64,000 bases of DNA from Caballeronia arationis (GTDB lineage: Bacteria; Pseudomonadota; Gammaproteobacteria; Burkholderiales; Burkholderiaceae), in assembly GCF_001544975.2 (NCBI RefSeq), contig NZ_FCOG02000031.1, forward strand, positions 1-64,000, read 5' to 3'. Numbering within the stretch: the stretch's first letter is position 1; the number at the start of each line of letters is the position of its first letter. Position numbers and translations under genes: made by a program. The notes under the pieces were generated by a model that was not told the origin of the DNA, ran no database searches, and saw only the letters and a program-made list of their open reading frames with translations. Below are positions 26,369 through 35,274 of the stretch, piece after piece.

Positions 26369-27085
26369 ATGGCAACCATCCTGGTGGTAGACGACGAAAT
26401 GGGTATCCGGGAATTGCTCTCGGAAATCCTGAGCGACGAGGGGCATGTCGTGGAGACGGCTGAGAACGCGCAGCATGCGCGCGACTACCGTCTCCGGATG
26501 GCACCCGATCTCGTCCTGCTCGACATCTGGATGCCCGATACCGACGGCGTGACCTTGCTCAAGGAGTGGGCCGCGCAGGGCAAGCTCACTATGCCGGTCA
26601 TCATGATGTCCGGCCATGCGACCATCGACACGGCCGTCGAAGCGACGAAGATCGGCGCGCTCAACTTCCTCGAGAAGCCGATCGCGCTGCAAAAGCTGCT
26701 GAAGGCGGTGGAGCAGGGGCTCGCGCATGGAACGGCGGCGCCGCCGATCCTGTCCGCGACGGCGAAGCCGCTTGTGCCCGCAGGACTGTCGAGCGTGCCG
26801 GCGGCGGCGGCATTGCCGAGCGCTTCCGCTATGGGCGCGACGGGCGATGCGGGCGCGGCGGGCACGCCGCAGGCGCAGACGGGCCAGACGGCATCGATCT
26901 CCTTCGACATTCCGCTGCGCGACGCACGCGACGCGTTCGAGCGCGCGTACTTCGAATATCACCTCGCGCGCGAGAATGGCAGCATGACGCGCGTCGCGGA
27001 GAAGACCGGGCTCGAACGCACGCACTTGTACCGCAAGCTCAAGCAGCTCGGCGTCGATCTCGGCAAGAACAAGAGCGAGGCGTGA
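26369..27085 (+). CDS. ntrX: NtrX-like response regulator lacking the AAA+ domain
   Basis: A 238-residue regulator whose ATG directly follows the kinase stop codon. The receiver domain (1-120) carries the acidic pocket VVDDE and the phosphoacceptor Asp52 (LVLLDIWMP), Thr/Ser in MMSGHA and Lys in EKPI. A low-complexity Ala/Pro/Gly linker (about 125-180) leads to a Fis-type helix-turn-helix (SMTRVAEKTGLERTHLYRKLKQLG, about 205-228). Classical NtrX is about 450 residues, with a sigma-54-activating AAA+ domain in the middle; that domain is absent here, so this protein should not activate sigma-54 promoters by ATP hydrolysis. Confidence 0.92.
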   Translation: MATILVVDDEMGIRELLSEILSDEGHVVETAENAQHARDYRLRMAPDLVLLDIWMPDTDGVTLLKEWAAQGKLTMPVIMMSGHATIDTAVEATKIGALNFLEKPIALQKLLKAVEQGLAHGTAAPPILSATAKPLVPAGLSSVPAAAALPSASAMGATGDAGAAGTPQAQTGQTASISFDIPLRDARDAFERAYFEYHLARENGSMTRVAEKTGLERTHLYRKLKQLGVDLGKNKSEA

Positions 27086-27187
27086 GTGGCGGTCAACGGC
27101 CGTCGAGCGACGGGCCGTCGTTTTAAGAAAATTGCTCAAAAGGGCTTGAGGCAGTGAAACCCCTTTGATATACTTTCGTTCTTCGTT

Positions 27188-27263
27188 GGCCCGGTAGCTC
27201 AGTTGGTAGAGCAGCGGATTGAAAATCCGCGTGTCGGTGGTTCGATTCCGCCCCAGGCCACCA
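27188..27263 (+). tRNA. tRNA-Phe, anticodon GAA
   Basis: A 76-base cloverleaf: D arm GCTC/GAGC, anticodon arm GCGGA/TCCGC with loop TTGAAAA (anticodon GAA), T arm GGTGG/CCGCC with TTCGATT loop, encoded CCA. The acceptor stem GGCCCGG / CCAGGCC has one C-A mismatch at the fifth pair (position 5:68). It lies 102 bases after ntrX. Confidence 0.96.
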
Positions 27264-27276
27264 CAGTTGCAAGAAG

Positions 27277-27311
27277 GCCCGGAAATCGCAAGATTTCCGG
27301 GCCTTTTCTAT
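27277..27311 (+). terminator. Terminator after tRNA-Phe
   Basis: GGCCCGGAAATC-GCAA-GATTTCCGGGCC followed by TTTT, 13 bases beyond the CCA end. Confidence 0.92.
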
Positions 27312-27635
27312 TACGCTCGGTCGCTGCTGACGCGCTTAGCGCGGCGCCCGGCGAAGCTTCCGTCCCGCGTGCTAAAATTCGTGTCCGCTCAAGGACTTGC
27401 AGCATTCGGCCGGCAAGTCCTTTGTCGTTTTCGCGGTAATGCGCGCATCGTGGCCCAGCGTGGCGAGTGAGTGTCGGCGATCGGGACGATGACGAAAGGG
27501 CGGTATAAGGCCCACGCGCGCTCCGGCGAATCGAGGGCTTCTATACTGAACTGGCCGGCCCGCGCCGGTCGCGCGAAGGCGGGTTGCACACCGCGGCATC
27601 GCGCGCCACATCAGCCACATTCACGGAGTTTCACG
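27312..27635. other. Leader region before queC
   Basis: About 320 bases without a supportable gene. A 10-base perfect stem (AAGGACTTGC / GCAAGTCCTT, 27390-27423, 14-base loop) is followed by TTGTCGTTTT and could be a terminator or an attenuating structure in front of the queuosine genes. I cannot match it to a preQ1 riboswitch class. Confidence 0.4.
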
Positions 27636-28370
27636 GTGACTCGGACAGACGCTAAGGACAGCGCGCTCGTGCTGTTTTCCGGCGGCCAGGACTCGGCCAC
27701 GTGCCTTGCCTGGGCACTCGAACGCTACAGGACGGTCGAGACGCTCGGCTTCGATTACGGCCAGCGGCATCGCGTAGAACTGGAATGCCGCGACGGTTTT
27801 CGCGCGGCCATCGCGCGGGAGTTTCCGCAGTGGGTGGACCGGCTCGGCGACGATCACATGATCGACCTGTCGGTGCTCGGCGCGATCAGCGAGACCGCGA
27901 TGACCCGCGAAATCGAAATCGAAGCGACGACCAATGGGTTGCCGAACACATTCGTGCCGGGCCGCAACCTGATGTTCATGACGATCGCCGCGGCGATCGC
28001 GTATCGGCGGGGATTGAAGGTGCTCGTCGGCGGCATGTGCGAGACGGATTTCTCCGGCTACCCCGACTGCCGCGACGACACGATGAAGGCGCTGCAGGTC
28101 GCGCTGAATCTCGGCATGGAAACGCGCTACGCGCTGGAGACGCCGCTGATGTGGCTCGACAAGGCCGATACGTGGCGTCTGGCCGAAACGCTCGGCGGCG
28201 AGAAGCTCGTCGAACTGGTTCGCGTCGAAACGCATACGTGCTACGTCGGCGAGCGCGCCGAGTTGCACGAATGGGGCTTCGGCTGCGGCCAGTGCCCGGC
28301 GTGCAAGCTGCGCAAGCGGGGCTTCGAGGCGTATCGCGCGGGCGAGCAGGTGACGACCGAACCGGTCTGA
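27636..28370 (+). CDS. queC: 7-cyano-7-deazaguanine synthase
   Basis: A 244-residue enzyme that converts 7-carboxy-7-deazaguanine to preQ0 with ATP and ammonia in the queuosine pathway. The PP-loop is at the N-terminus (VLFSGGQDSATC, residues 12-23) and the zinc site is the C-terminal CGQCPACKLRKRGF (about 216-229). The GTG at 27636 has GGAG seven bases upstream; a longer frame to 27471 lacks a binding site and adds non-family sequence. queE follows after 25 bases. Confidence 0.95.
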   Translation: MTRTDAKDSALVLFSGGQDSATCLAWALERYRTVETLGFDYGQRHRVELECRDGFRAAIAREFPQWVDRLGDDHMIDLSVLGAISETAMTREIEIEATTNGLPNTFVPGRNLMFMTIAAAIAYRRGLKVLVGGMCETDFSGYPDCRDDTMKALQVALNLGMETRYALETPLMWLDKADTWRLAETLGGEKLVELVRVETHTCYVGERAELHEWGFGCGQCPACKLRKRGFEAYRAGEQVTTEPV

Positions 28371-28395
28371 CATTTTTGGGAACGACAGAGCAGTC

Positions 28396-29028
28396 ATGAC
28401 GTACGCGGTAAAGGAAATCTTCTATACGTTGCAGGGCGAGGGCGCAAACGCCGGGCGCCCGGCGGTGTTCTGCCGCTTCGCCGGATGCAATCTGTGGTCG
28501 GGCCGCGAGGAAGACCGCGCCGACGCCGTCTGCCAGTTTTGCGACACCGACTTCGTCGGCACCGATGGCGAGAACGGCGGCAAGTACCGCACGCCGGCTG
28601 ATCTCGTCGCGGTGATCGCGTCGCTGTGGCCCGAAGGCGAGGCGCACAGGTTCGTCGTGTGCACGGGCGGCGAGCCGATGCTGCAGATCGACCAGCCAAT
28701 CGTCGATGCGCTGCACGAAGCCGGCTTCGAAATCGCGATCGAGACGAACGGCTCGCTGCCGGTGCTCGATACGATCGACTGGATTTGCGTGAGCCCGAAG
28801 GCCGATGCGCCGCTCGTCGTGACGAAGGGCAACGAATTGAAAGTGGTCGTGCCGCAGGACAACCAGCGTCTCGCCGACTACGCGAAGCTCGACTTCGAGT
28901 ATTTCCTCGTGCAGCCGATGGACGGTCCGTCGCGCAACATCAATACGAAGCTCGCGATCGACTGGTGCAAGCGTCATCCGAAGTGGCGCCTGTCGATGCA
29001 GACCCACAAGTACCTGAACATCCCCTGA
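28396..29028 (+). CDS. queE: 7-carboxy-7-deazaguanine synthase
   Basis: A 210-residue radical SAM enzyme that rearranges 6-carboxytetrahydropterin to 7-carboxy-7-deazaguanine. The iron-sulfur motif is CxxxxxxxxxxxxxxCxxC (Cys at about residues 32, 47 and 50; ...CQFCDTDFVG), the long-spaced QueE variant. The CTGGEPMLQ segment near residue 92 is the SAM-binding GGEP motif. It sits between queC and queD in the order of the pathway. Confidence 0.95.
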   Translation: MTYAVKEIFYTLQGEGANAGRPAVFCRFAGCNLWSGREEDRADAVCQFCDTDFVGTDGENGGKYRTPADLVAVIASLWPEGEAHRFVVCTGGEPMLQIDQPIVDALHEAGFEIAIETNGSLPVLDTIDWICVSPKADAPLVVTKGNELKVVVPQDNQRLADYAKLDFEYFLVQPMDGPSRNINTKLAIDWCKRHPKWRLSMQTHKYLNIP

Positions 29029-29048
29029 TTCAAGAAGATTGAGCCGAC

Positions 29049-29495
29049 GTGCAGACGATTACCCGAAAACTCGAATTCGACGCGGGCCACCGCATCCCCG
29101 ATCACCGCAGTCAGTGCCGTAACCTGCACGGGCATCGCTACGTGCTGGAGATCACGCTGCAGGGCGACCTCGTCGATACGGAAGGCGCGCCGGATCGCGG
29201 CATGGTGATGGATTTCGCCGACGTGAAATCGCTCGCGATGGAGCACCTCGTGAACAAGTGGGATCACGCGTTTCTCGTCTACGAGGGCGACGTGAAAGTG
29301 CGCGAATTTCTCGATTCGATGGCGGGCCACAAGACCGTCGTGCTCGACCGCATTCCGACCGTCGAGAACATGGCGGCGGTGGCATTCGGCATCCTCGCCG
29401 AGGTCTACGATGCGCACTACGGCGTCAATCTCAAGCTCAAGCGCGTGCGTCTCTACGAAACGCCGAACTGCTGGGCCGACGTCGAACGCGCCTGA
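29049..29495 (+). CDS. queD: 6-carboxy-5,6,7,8-tetrahydropterin synthase
   Basis: A 148-residue QueD/PTPS-fold protein that makes 6-carboxytetrahydropterin from dihydroneopterin triphosphate, the first committed step to queuosine. The zinc histidines lie in DAGHRI (residue ~16) and NLHGHRY (~31, 33), and the catalytic Cys precedes them in QCRNLHGH. It starts at a GTG without a strong binding site and lies 20 bases after queE. Confidence 0.94.
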   Translation: MQTITRKLEFDAGHRIPDHRSQCRNLHGHRYVLEITLQGDLVDTEGAPDRGMVMDFADVKSLAMEHLVNKWDHAFLVYEGDVKVREFLDSMAGHKTVVLDRIPTVENMAAVAFGILAEVYDAHYGVNLKLKRVRLYETPNCWADVERA

Positions 29496-29642
29496 TCCGG
29501 CGCGCTCCGGCGCCGCCGTTATTGTCACGGTATGATCGCTCGATAAGCCGCTTCTGACCGGGCGGCGCGAACACGGAGCGAGACCCATGCCGTCATTCTT
29601 CGTCCCCTGGCTGATCGCCGCGGCCCGCCACGGAGCCGCGCG

Positions 29643-30425
29643 ATGAGCACCTTCACCAATCCTCTCAAGCAGCGCTTCGCCGAGTCAGGCACCCTGTTCG
29701 GCCTGTGGCTGTCGCTCGGCAGCGCCGATGCGGCCGAGGCACTCGCGCATGCCGGCTTCGACTGGCTGTGCATCGACATGGAACATTCGGCGAACGACAG
29801 CCGCGATGTCGTCGATCAGTTGCGCGCGATCGCCGCCGCGCATCTGCCGAGCGAGCCGGTGGTGCGCGTCCCCGCCGCGGAAGGCTGGCTCGTCAAGCGC
29901 GTGCTTGATGCAGGCGCGCGCACGCTGATGTTTCCGAACGTCGAATCCGCGGACGAGGCGGCGCGCATCGCACGGCTCACCCAATATCCGACGGCCGACG
30001 CGCGCGACGGTCTGCGCGGCGCGGCGGGCGCCGTGCGCGCCGCGGCCTACGGCATGCGCCGCGACTACATGACGACCGCCAACGCGCAAATCGCTACGAT
30101 CGTGCAGATCGAATCGCTGGCGGCGCTCGAAGCCGTCGACGCGATCGCCGCGACGCCCGGCATCGATTGCCTGTTCATCGGGCCGGCTGATCTTGCAGCG
30201 AGCCTCGGCCATCTCGGCGACGCGAAGCATCCCGACGTGCAGGCAGCGATCGAACGCGTCGTCGCGGCGACGAGGCGTGCGGGCATCGCGAGCGGCATCT
30301 TCGTGCTCGACGTCGCGAGTGCGCGCCAGTACGCGCAGGCGGGCATCAAGGTGATCGCGCTGGCATCGGACGGGATGTGGCTGTTGAAGGCAACGCGTCA
30401 GGCGTTGCAGGAGGCTCGGACATGA
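29643..30425 (+). CDS. HpcH/HpaI-family aldolase
   Basis: A 260-residue metal-dependent class II aldolase or lyase of the HpcH/HpaI family, which cleaves or forms 2-keto-3-deoxy acids with pyruvate. Motifs in order: FGLWLSLGS near residue 20, the catalytic-base region CIDMEHSAND (44-53), VVRVPAAEGWLVKRVLDAGA with the metal-proximal Arg, the metal ligand Glu in QIESLAALEAVDA (~160) and FIGPADLAASLG (~180). The substrate is not evident; related proteins include 4-hydroxy-2-oxoheptanedioate and 2-keto-3-deoxyrhamnonate aldolases. GGAG lies eight bases before the ATG. Its TGA overlaps the ATG of the next gene. Confidence 0.92.
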   Translation: MSTFTNPLKQRFAESGTLFGLWLSLGSADAAEALAHAGFDWLCIDMEHSANDSRDVVDQLRAIAAAHLPSEPVVRVPAAEGWLVKRVLDAGARTLMFPNVESADEAARIARLTQYPTADARDGLRGAAGAVRAAAYGMRRDYMTTANAQIATIVQIESLAALEAVDAIAATPGIDCLFIGPADLAASLGHLGDAKHPDVQAAIERVVAATRRAGIASGIFVLDVASARQYAQAGIKVIALASDGMWLLKATRQALQEART

Positions 30426-31111
30426 GGACGGCAATGCGGTGGAAAGCCGCGGTGGCGTCGATGGCGCTCGTCGTAGCGTTCGGCGGACAGGCACATGCGC
30501 AGACGCAACTGAAATCGGCCGATGTCGCGACGCAGAATGCCGTCGCCAATTACAACGCCGGCAATCTCGTTGCGGCGCGCTCGGAGTTCCGGCGCGCGGC
30601 GCAACAGGGCAGCCGGCTCGCGGAATTCAACTACGCGATGATGCTGCTGAACGGCGAGGGCGGCGCCGCCGACATCGACGAGGGCAAGCTTTGGCTCCGC
30701 CGTGCCGCCGACGCCAACATGGCCCATGCGCAATACGTCTACGGCAAGATGTACGACGACGGAGAGTTCGTCGAGAAGGACCCGGCGGAGGCGCATCGCT
30801 GGTTCCTGCGCGCCGCGAACCAGGGACATGTGCAGGCGGAACTCGCACTCGCGAACCAGTTCCTCGACGGACGCGGGACCGCGCGCGACAACACGCAGGC
30901 GTTCAACTGGTACAAGAAGGCGGCGCAGGGCGGTGACATGACGGCGCAGTACGTGGCCGGATCGTTTTATGAGCGCGGCGGGGATGGCGTCGAGCGCAAC
31001 CTGAACGTCGCGCGGGCGTATTACGCGGCAGCAGCCGCGCAGGGCGATCCCGCAGCGAAGCTCAAATTCCAGCAACTCAGCGCTGAACTGGAACGCAGCA
31101 AGCCGCAGTGA
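30422..31111 (+). CDS. Sel1-repeat exported protein
   Basis: A 229-residue protein with a signal peptide (cleavage after AQAHA-type sequence near residue 26) and four to five Sel1/TPR-like repeats from about residue 45 to 215. Repeat cores such as AQYVYGKMYDDGEFVEKDPA and AQYVAGSFYERGGDG are clear. Sel1 proteins are usually scaffolds for protein-protein contacts in the periplasm or outer membrane. The ATG overlaps the aldolase stop by four bases (ATGA), so translation is probably coupled, although the two functions have no obvious link. Confidence 0.88.
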   Translation: MRTAMRWKAAVASMALVVAFGGQAHAQTQLKSADVATQNAVANYNAGNLVAARSEFRRAAQQGSRLAEFNYAMMLLNGEGGAADIDEGKLWLRRAADANMAHAQYVYGKMYDDGEFVEKDPAEAHRWFLRAANQGHVQAELALANQFLDGRGTARDNTQAFNWYKKAAQGGDMTAQYVAGSFYERGGDGVERNLNVARAYYAAAAAQGDPAAKLKFQQLSAELERSKPQ

Positions 31112-31136
31112 GGCAGAGGCGTTTTGAGTCAATGGA

Positions 31137-31174
31137 AAAGGCCGTTCCGAAATAAACCGGAACGGCCTTTTGCT
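31137..31174. terminator. Bidirectional terminator between the Sel1 gene and rodA
   Basis: AAAAGGCCGTTCC-GAAATAAACC-GGAACGGCCTTTT between convergent genes. Confidence 0.93.
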
Positions 31175-31197
31175 TGCTGGTCGAAGGAGTTTAGCTT

Positions 31198-32346
31198 TTA
31201 GCTCTGCATCAATCGCTTCTGCCGCGCGACGCTCATGATCAGCCCGACCGCGACGCCAAGCGTCGTCAATGCCGTACCGCCATAGCTCATGAACGGCAGC
31301 GGAACGCCGACCACAGGCAGAATGCCGCTCACCATCCCGATATTGACGAAAGCGTAGGTAAAGAACGCGAGCGTCAGCGATCCTGCGAGGAGCCGTCCAA
31401 ACATGGTCGAGCCGTTCGCCGCGATATACAGTCCGCGCGCGATCAGCGCCATATAGAGGAAGAGCAGGACGAGGCCGCCGGCAAGACCAAATTCCTCCGA
31501 GAAGACCGCGAAGATGAAGTCGGTATGTTTCTCGGGGATGAACTCCAGGTGAGCCTGCGTGCCCTTCAGCCAGCCTTTGCCGAGCGTGCCGCCGGAGCCG
31601 ATCGCGATGACTGCCTGGATCGTGTGGAAGCCCTTGCCGAGCGGATCGGAAGTCGGATCGAGCAGCGTGCAGATGCGGTGCTTCTGATAATCATGCATCA
31701 GCGGCCAGTTCACTTCGGGCTGGCAGATGCGATCCTGGAATACGGCGACGCACGCCACCACGACGACACCCGCCGCCAGCACAGGCACGAGCAGCTTGAA
31801 ACTCAATCCCGCGAAGTAGATGACGAAGAAGCCGGCCGCGAACACGAGCACCGCCGTGCCGAGATCGGGCTGCTTTGCGATCAGGCCGACCGGCACCATC
31901 AGAATGAGAAACCCGACGATGTAATCCCACCAGCGGATCTGGCCTTCGCGCCGCTGGTAGTACCACGCGAGCATCAGCGGCATTGCGATCTTCATGATCT
32001 CCGACGGCTGGATCACTACGCCGACGTTCAGCCAGCGCTTGGCGCCCTTGCGCGTGAGTCCGAAGCTCGCGACCGCGATCAGCAGCGCGACGCCGAACGT
32101 ATAGAGCGGCACGGCGAAGCGCATGAGCGTTGGCGGCGGAATGTTCGCGAGGATCCACATGAGGCCGAAGGTCAGCATGATGTTGCGCAGCTGGTCCTCG
32201 ACGCGGCCGGGCATGTCGAGACTCGCGCTGTAGAGCGTGACGATGCCGACGCACAGCAGCAGAAATACGATCAGCGCGAGCGGGCGGTCGAAGCCCGCGA
32301 ACATGCGCTTTGCCCGGTCGATCCAGGCGCGCTTGTCAAATTGCAT
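31198..32346 (-). CDS. rodA: Rod-shape SEDS peptidoglycan polymerase RodA
   Basis: A 382-residue SEDS glycosyltransferase with about ten membrane helices that polymerises lipid II in the elongasome together with PBP2. Typical pieces are WLNVGVVIQPSEIMKIAMPL, the KQPDLGTAVLVFAAG loop (with the essential Asp), the IGSGGTLGKGWLKGTQ segment and the LPVVGVPLPFMSYGG near the C-terminus. Length is typical. It lies 12 bases downstream of mrdA, with AGGGGAG before the ATG, and is the last gene of the mre operon. Confidence 0.97.
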   Translation of the reverse strand: MQFDKRAWIDRAKRMFAGFDRPLALIVFLLLCVGIVTLYSASLDMPGRVEDQLRNIMLTFGLMWILANIPPPTLMRFAVPLYTFGVALLIAVASFGLTRKGAKRWLNVGVVIQPSEIMKIAMPLMLAWYYQRREGQIRWWDYIVGFLILMVPVGLIAKQPDLGTAVLVFAAGFFVIYFAGLSFKLLVPVLAAGVVVVACVAVFQDRICQPEVNWPLMHDYQKHRICTLLDPTSDPLGKGFHTIQAVIAIGSGGTLGKGWLKGTQAHLEFIPEKHTDFIFAVFSEEFGLAGGLVLLFLYMALIARGLYIAANGSTMFGRLLAGSLTLAFFTYAFVNIGMVSGILPVVGVPLPFMSYGGTALTTLGVAVGLIMSVARQKRLMQS

Positions 32347-32358
32347 CCTGTTCTCCCC

Positions 32359-34683
32359 TTATTCGTCGATGCCGCCCGTAGGCGCCAGGGTTTGGACCGT
32401 GTCGTTGCGCGGAATGGCCGGCTGCGAAGCGCCGCCCGGGCCCTTCGGCGCGCGTTTGCGATTCGGCGCGGTCGCGGTTGATGCGGCGGCCGGCGCGGAG
32501 GCGGCGCGGGCAGCGGGTGCCGAAGCCGGGCGAGCAGCGGGAGTTGCGGGCGCGACAGCAGCAGAGGCGGCGCGCGGGGCGCTCGCCGCCTTGCCGCCCG
32601 CCACGACGCGCGATGCCGCCTGCGCGACCGCCACGACGCGCGATGCCGCCGCCGGTGAAAACGCCGGCGAAGCGTTCGCCACAGACGCGGGCAACGCCGC
32701 CTCGGCCGGCGATTGCCCGCCACCGATGACAGGCGTGCCGGCATCCACCGTCGCCGATGCCGCCGCCGCGACGGCCGCGGCCTCCGCGCCCGGTTTCAGC
32801 TTGTCGACGAGGTAATAGTCGAGCACCTTGCGCGCGATCGGGCCCGCCGATTCCGCACCCCAGCCGCCGTTCTCCACGATGAGCGCGAGTGCGATCTTCG
32901 GCTGCTCCGCCGGCGCGAACGCGATAAAGAGCGCGTGGTCGCGCAGATGTTCCGCGAGCGCGTGACCCTTGTAGTTCGCGCCCTGCAGCGAGTAGACCTG
33001 CGCGGTGCCCGTCTTGCCGGCCGCGAGATACGGAGCGCCGATGAACACCTTCGACGCCGTCCCGTTCGTCACGACGCCTTCCATCGCGCGCTTGATGACG
33101 TCGATGTCCTGCTGGCGCACGGCGATCTTGTCGCTCGGATCGCGCACGGTGGCCCGCATGTCCTTGGTGATCGGATTCTCGATGTCACGCACGAGATGCG
33201 GCTTCATCACGACGCCGTCGTTCGCGAGGGTCGCGGTCGCGTGCGCGAGCTGGAGAATCGTGAAGGAGTTGTAGCCCTGTCCGATGCCGAGGCTGATCGT
33301 CTCGCCTTCGTACCAGCGTTGCTGCTCGGGCTTGCGATACGCCTTCTTCTTCCATTCCGTCGACGGAAGAATGCCGCGTGCCTCGCCGGAAATGTCGATG
33401 CCGGTGATCTGGCCGAATCCCCACGGCTTCATGAAGGTGGCCATCGCGTTCACGCCGAGATCGCGCGCGAGCATGTAGAAATACGTGTCGTTCGACACGA
33501 CGATCGCACGGTTCATGTCGACCCAGCCCTGGCCCGAGCGCACGTCGTTGCGGAAGGTGTGGCCGCCGAACGTGAAGTAGCCCGGGTCCTGGAAGCCCCA
33601 GCCGGGCGTGCGCTTCTTGAGCGTGAGCGCCGCGAGCGCCATGAACGGCTTGTAGGTGGAACCCGGCGGATACGTGCCGTGCAGCGGACGGTTCAGGAGC
33701 GGATGCTCGGGCGAATTGTTGAGCGAGTCCCAGGTCTGCTGGTCGATGCCGTCGACGAAGGAATTCGGATCGAAGCTTGGCGCCGAGACGAACGCGAGGA
33801 CGTCGCCGGTCGAAGGTTCGATGGCGACGAGCGCACCCTTCTTGCCCGCGAACGCCTGCTCGGCGACCTGCTGCAAACCGATATCCAGCGACAACACGAG
33901 ATTGTTGCCCGGCGTCGCCTGCGTGCGCGACATCGTGCGCACGGGGCGCCCGCCCGCGGTCACTTCGACTTCCTCGAAGCCCGTCAGGCCGTGCAGCTCG
34001 GTCTCGTAGCTCTGCTCGACGCCGATCTTGCCGACATAGTCAGTACCCTTGTAGTTGTTCGCGTCGAGCCGTGGATCGTAGTGTTCCGGATCGGCGTCGT
34101 TCTGGTCGCTGGCGTTATCGATGCGTTCCTGGTCGCGCTGCGAAATCCGCCCGATATAGCCGATTACGTGCGCCGCCGTCGGACCGAGCGGATATTGGCG
34201 GAAGAGCCGCGCACGCACCTCGACGCCCGGAAAGCGAAAACGCTGCGCGGTGAAGCGCGCGACTTCCTCGTCGGTCAGGCGTGTGCGGATCGGCAGGCTT
34301 TCGAAGTTCTTCGAGTCTTCGAGAAGCTTCTTGAAACGCCGGCGGTCGCGGGCGTCGACGGGAATGACTTGCGCGAGGTTGTCGATTTCCTCGTCGAGCG
34401 TGCCGCTGATCTTCGACGGCGTGATTTCGAGCGTGTAAGCCGAGTAGTTTTTCGCGAGGATGATGCCGTTGCGGTCGGTGATGATGCCGCGGTTCGGCAC
34501 GATAGGCGCGACTGAGATGCGGTTTTCGTTCGCTTGCAACGAATACTTGCTGAAATGCCAGACCTGCAGATACAGAAAGCGCAGGCCGATCAGCCCGAAG
34601 CAGACGAACACGAACAGACCCGCCGCCGCGACGCGCAGGCGGAATCTCGACAACAGTTGTTCGGCGTTCTTGATCTCGGTCAT
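32359..34683 (-). CDS. mrdA: Penicillin-binding protein 2 (elongasome transpeptidase) with long Ala-rich tail
   Basis: A 774-residue class B PBP anchored by one N-terminal helix (about residues 14-36). The transpeptidase domain carries STYK (SxxK, PPGSTYKPFMALAAL near residue 345) and GKTGTAQ (near 560). Class B PBP2 proteins of E. coli type are about 630 residues. Here about 140 extra residues, mostly Ala, Pro, Ser and Val, follow the catalytic domain, including a repeated AASRVVA unit encoded by a 30-base tandem repeat at 32599-32650. The tail would lie in the periplasm. The gene is 78 bases after mreD. Confidence 0.96.
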   Translation of the reverse strand: MTEIKNAEQLLSRFRLRVAAAGLFVFVCFGLIGLRFLYLQVWHFSKYSLQANENRISVAPIVPNRGIITDRNGIILAKNYSAYTLEITPSKISGTLDEEIDNLAQVIPVDARDRRRFKKLLEDSKNFESLPIRTRLTDEEVARFTAQRFRFPGVEVRARLFRQYPLGPTAAHVIGYIGRISQRDQERIDNASDQNDADPEHYDPRLDANNYKGTDYVGKIGVEQSYETELHGLTGFEEVEVTAGGRPVRTMSRTQATPGNNLVLSLDIGLQQVAEQAFAGKKGALVAIEPSTGDVLAFVSAPSFDPNSFVDGIDQQTWDSLNNSPEHPLLNRPLHGTYPPGSTYKPFMALAALTLKKRTPGWGFQDPGYFTFGGHTFRNDVRSGQGWVDMNRAIVVSNDTYFYMLARDLGVNAMATFMKPWGFGQITGIDISGEARGILPSTEWKKKAYRKPEQQRWYEGETISLGIGQGYNSFTILQLAHATATLANDGVVMKPHLVRDIENPITKDMRATVRDPSDKIAVRQQDIDVIKRAMEGVVTNGTASKVFIGAPYLAAGKTGTAQVYSLQGANYKGHALAEHLRDHALFIAFAPAEQPKIALALIVENGGWGAESAGPIARKVLDYYLVDKLKPGAEAAAVAAAASATVDAGTPVIGGGQSPAEAALPASVANASPAFSPAAASRVVAVAQAASRVVAGGKAASAPRAASAAVAPATPAARPASAPAARAASAPAAASTATAPNRKRAPKGPGGASQPAIPRNDTVQTLAPTGGIDE
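32599..32650. repeat. Short tandem repeat inside mrdA tail
   Basis: A 22-base unit (CGCCACGACGCGCG followed by ATGCCGCC) occurs exactly twice with a period of 30 bases (32599-32620 and 32629-32650), encoding a repeated AASRVVA peptide in the Ala-rich tail of PBP2. Confidence 0.9.
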
Positions 34684-34761
34684 GCAAATGTCGCGTCAGT
34701 ACGCGATTTCAGTGTAGCTCCCGCGCCGCGCGCCATCGAAAGGAATGGCGCAGGGCGGGGT

Positions 34762-35274
34762 TCAGATGGGGCGGGTATCGTCGGGGTCGGCGGCGCGGCG
34801 TTGCGGAATCAGCAGCAGGAAGCTCGCCACCGGCCACAGGAGCGCTTCGACGAAGCCATCGATCAGATAGCCCCAGCCGGGGAAGGCGGCGCCCGTCAGA
34901 AGGCGGATCACGAACGGCACGAGGTGCGCCCCGACCAGCAGCGGCGCCACGACGAACGCCTGCACCGGCATCGACATCCACAGGACGCGGCGGTGAATCG
35001 TAATCGCGCCGTAGGACAGGAGCGTGTAGGCGAGCGCATGTTCGCCGAGCAGGCTGGCGTTGTGCACGTCCATCAGAAGGCCGAGCATGAACGCGATACC
35101 CATGCCGACCTTGCGCGGCTGGTGGACGTTCCAGAACAGCAGCACGAGCGCGACGACGTCCGGCACCGCGATCATGCGGCCCCACGGCATCAGGTTCAGC
35201 AGGAAGGCGGCGGCCAGGCTGAACGTGATGAAATACGGATTGACCGGCTGCAGGATGTATTGCGGCCGGTTCAT
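34762..35274 (-). CDS. mreD: Rod-shape-determining protein MreD
   Basis: A 170-residue inner-membrane protein with about five hydrophobic segments, a partner of MreC and RodA in the elongasome. The N-terminal part reads NPYFITFSLAAAFLLNLMPW, typical for betaproteobacterial MreD. I use the ATG at 35274; it overlaps the mreC stop codon (ATGA), so the two are translationally coupled. A longer frame upstream lies inside mreC and is a shadow. Confidence 0.94.
   Translation of the reverse strand: MNRPQYILQPVNPYFITFSLAAAFLLNLMPWGRMIAVPDVVALVLLFWNVHQPRKVGMGIAFMLGLLMDVHNASLLGEHALAYTLLSYGAITIHRRVLWMSMPVQAFVVAPLLVGAHLVPFVIRLLTGAAFPGWGYLIDGFVEALLWPVASFLLLIPQRRAADPDDTRPI

Noticed and set aside
24167..27139. 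990-residue open frame on the minus strand opposite ntrYX
   Set aside because: Antisense shadow with Arg/His-rich low-complexity composition; the plus strand codes for clear kinase and regulator domains.
27390..27423. Hairpin before queC considered as a preQ1 riboswitch
   Set aside because: It lacks the small C-rich pseudoknot core of preQ1-I and the arrangement of preQ1-II; it is better described as an unassigned hairpin.
32713..34515. 600-residue plus-strand frame opposite mrdA
   Set aside because: Antisense shadow of the PBP2 gene; no ribosome binding site and no domain.
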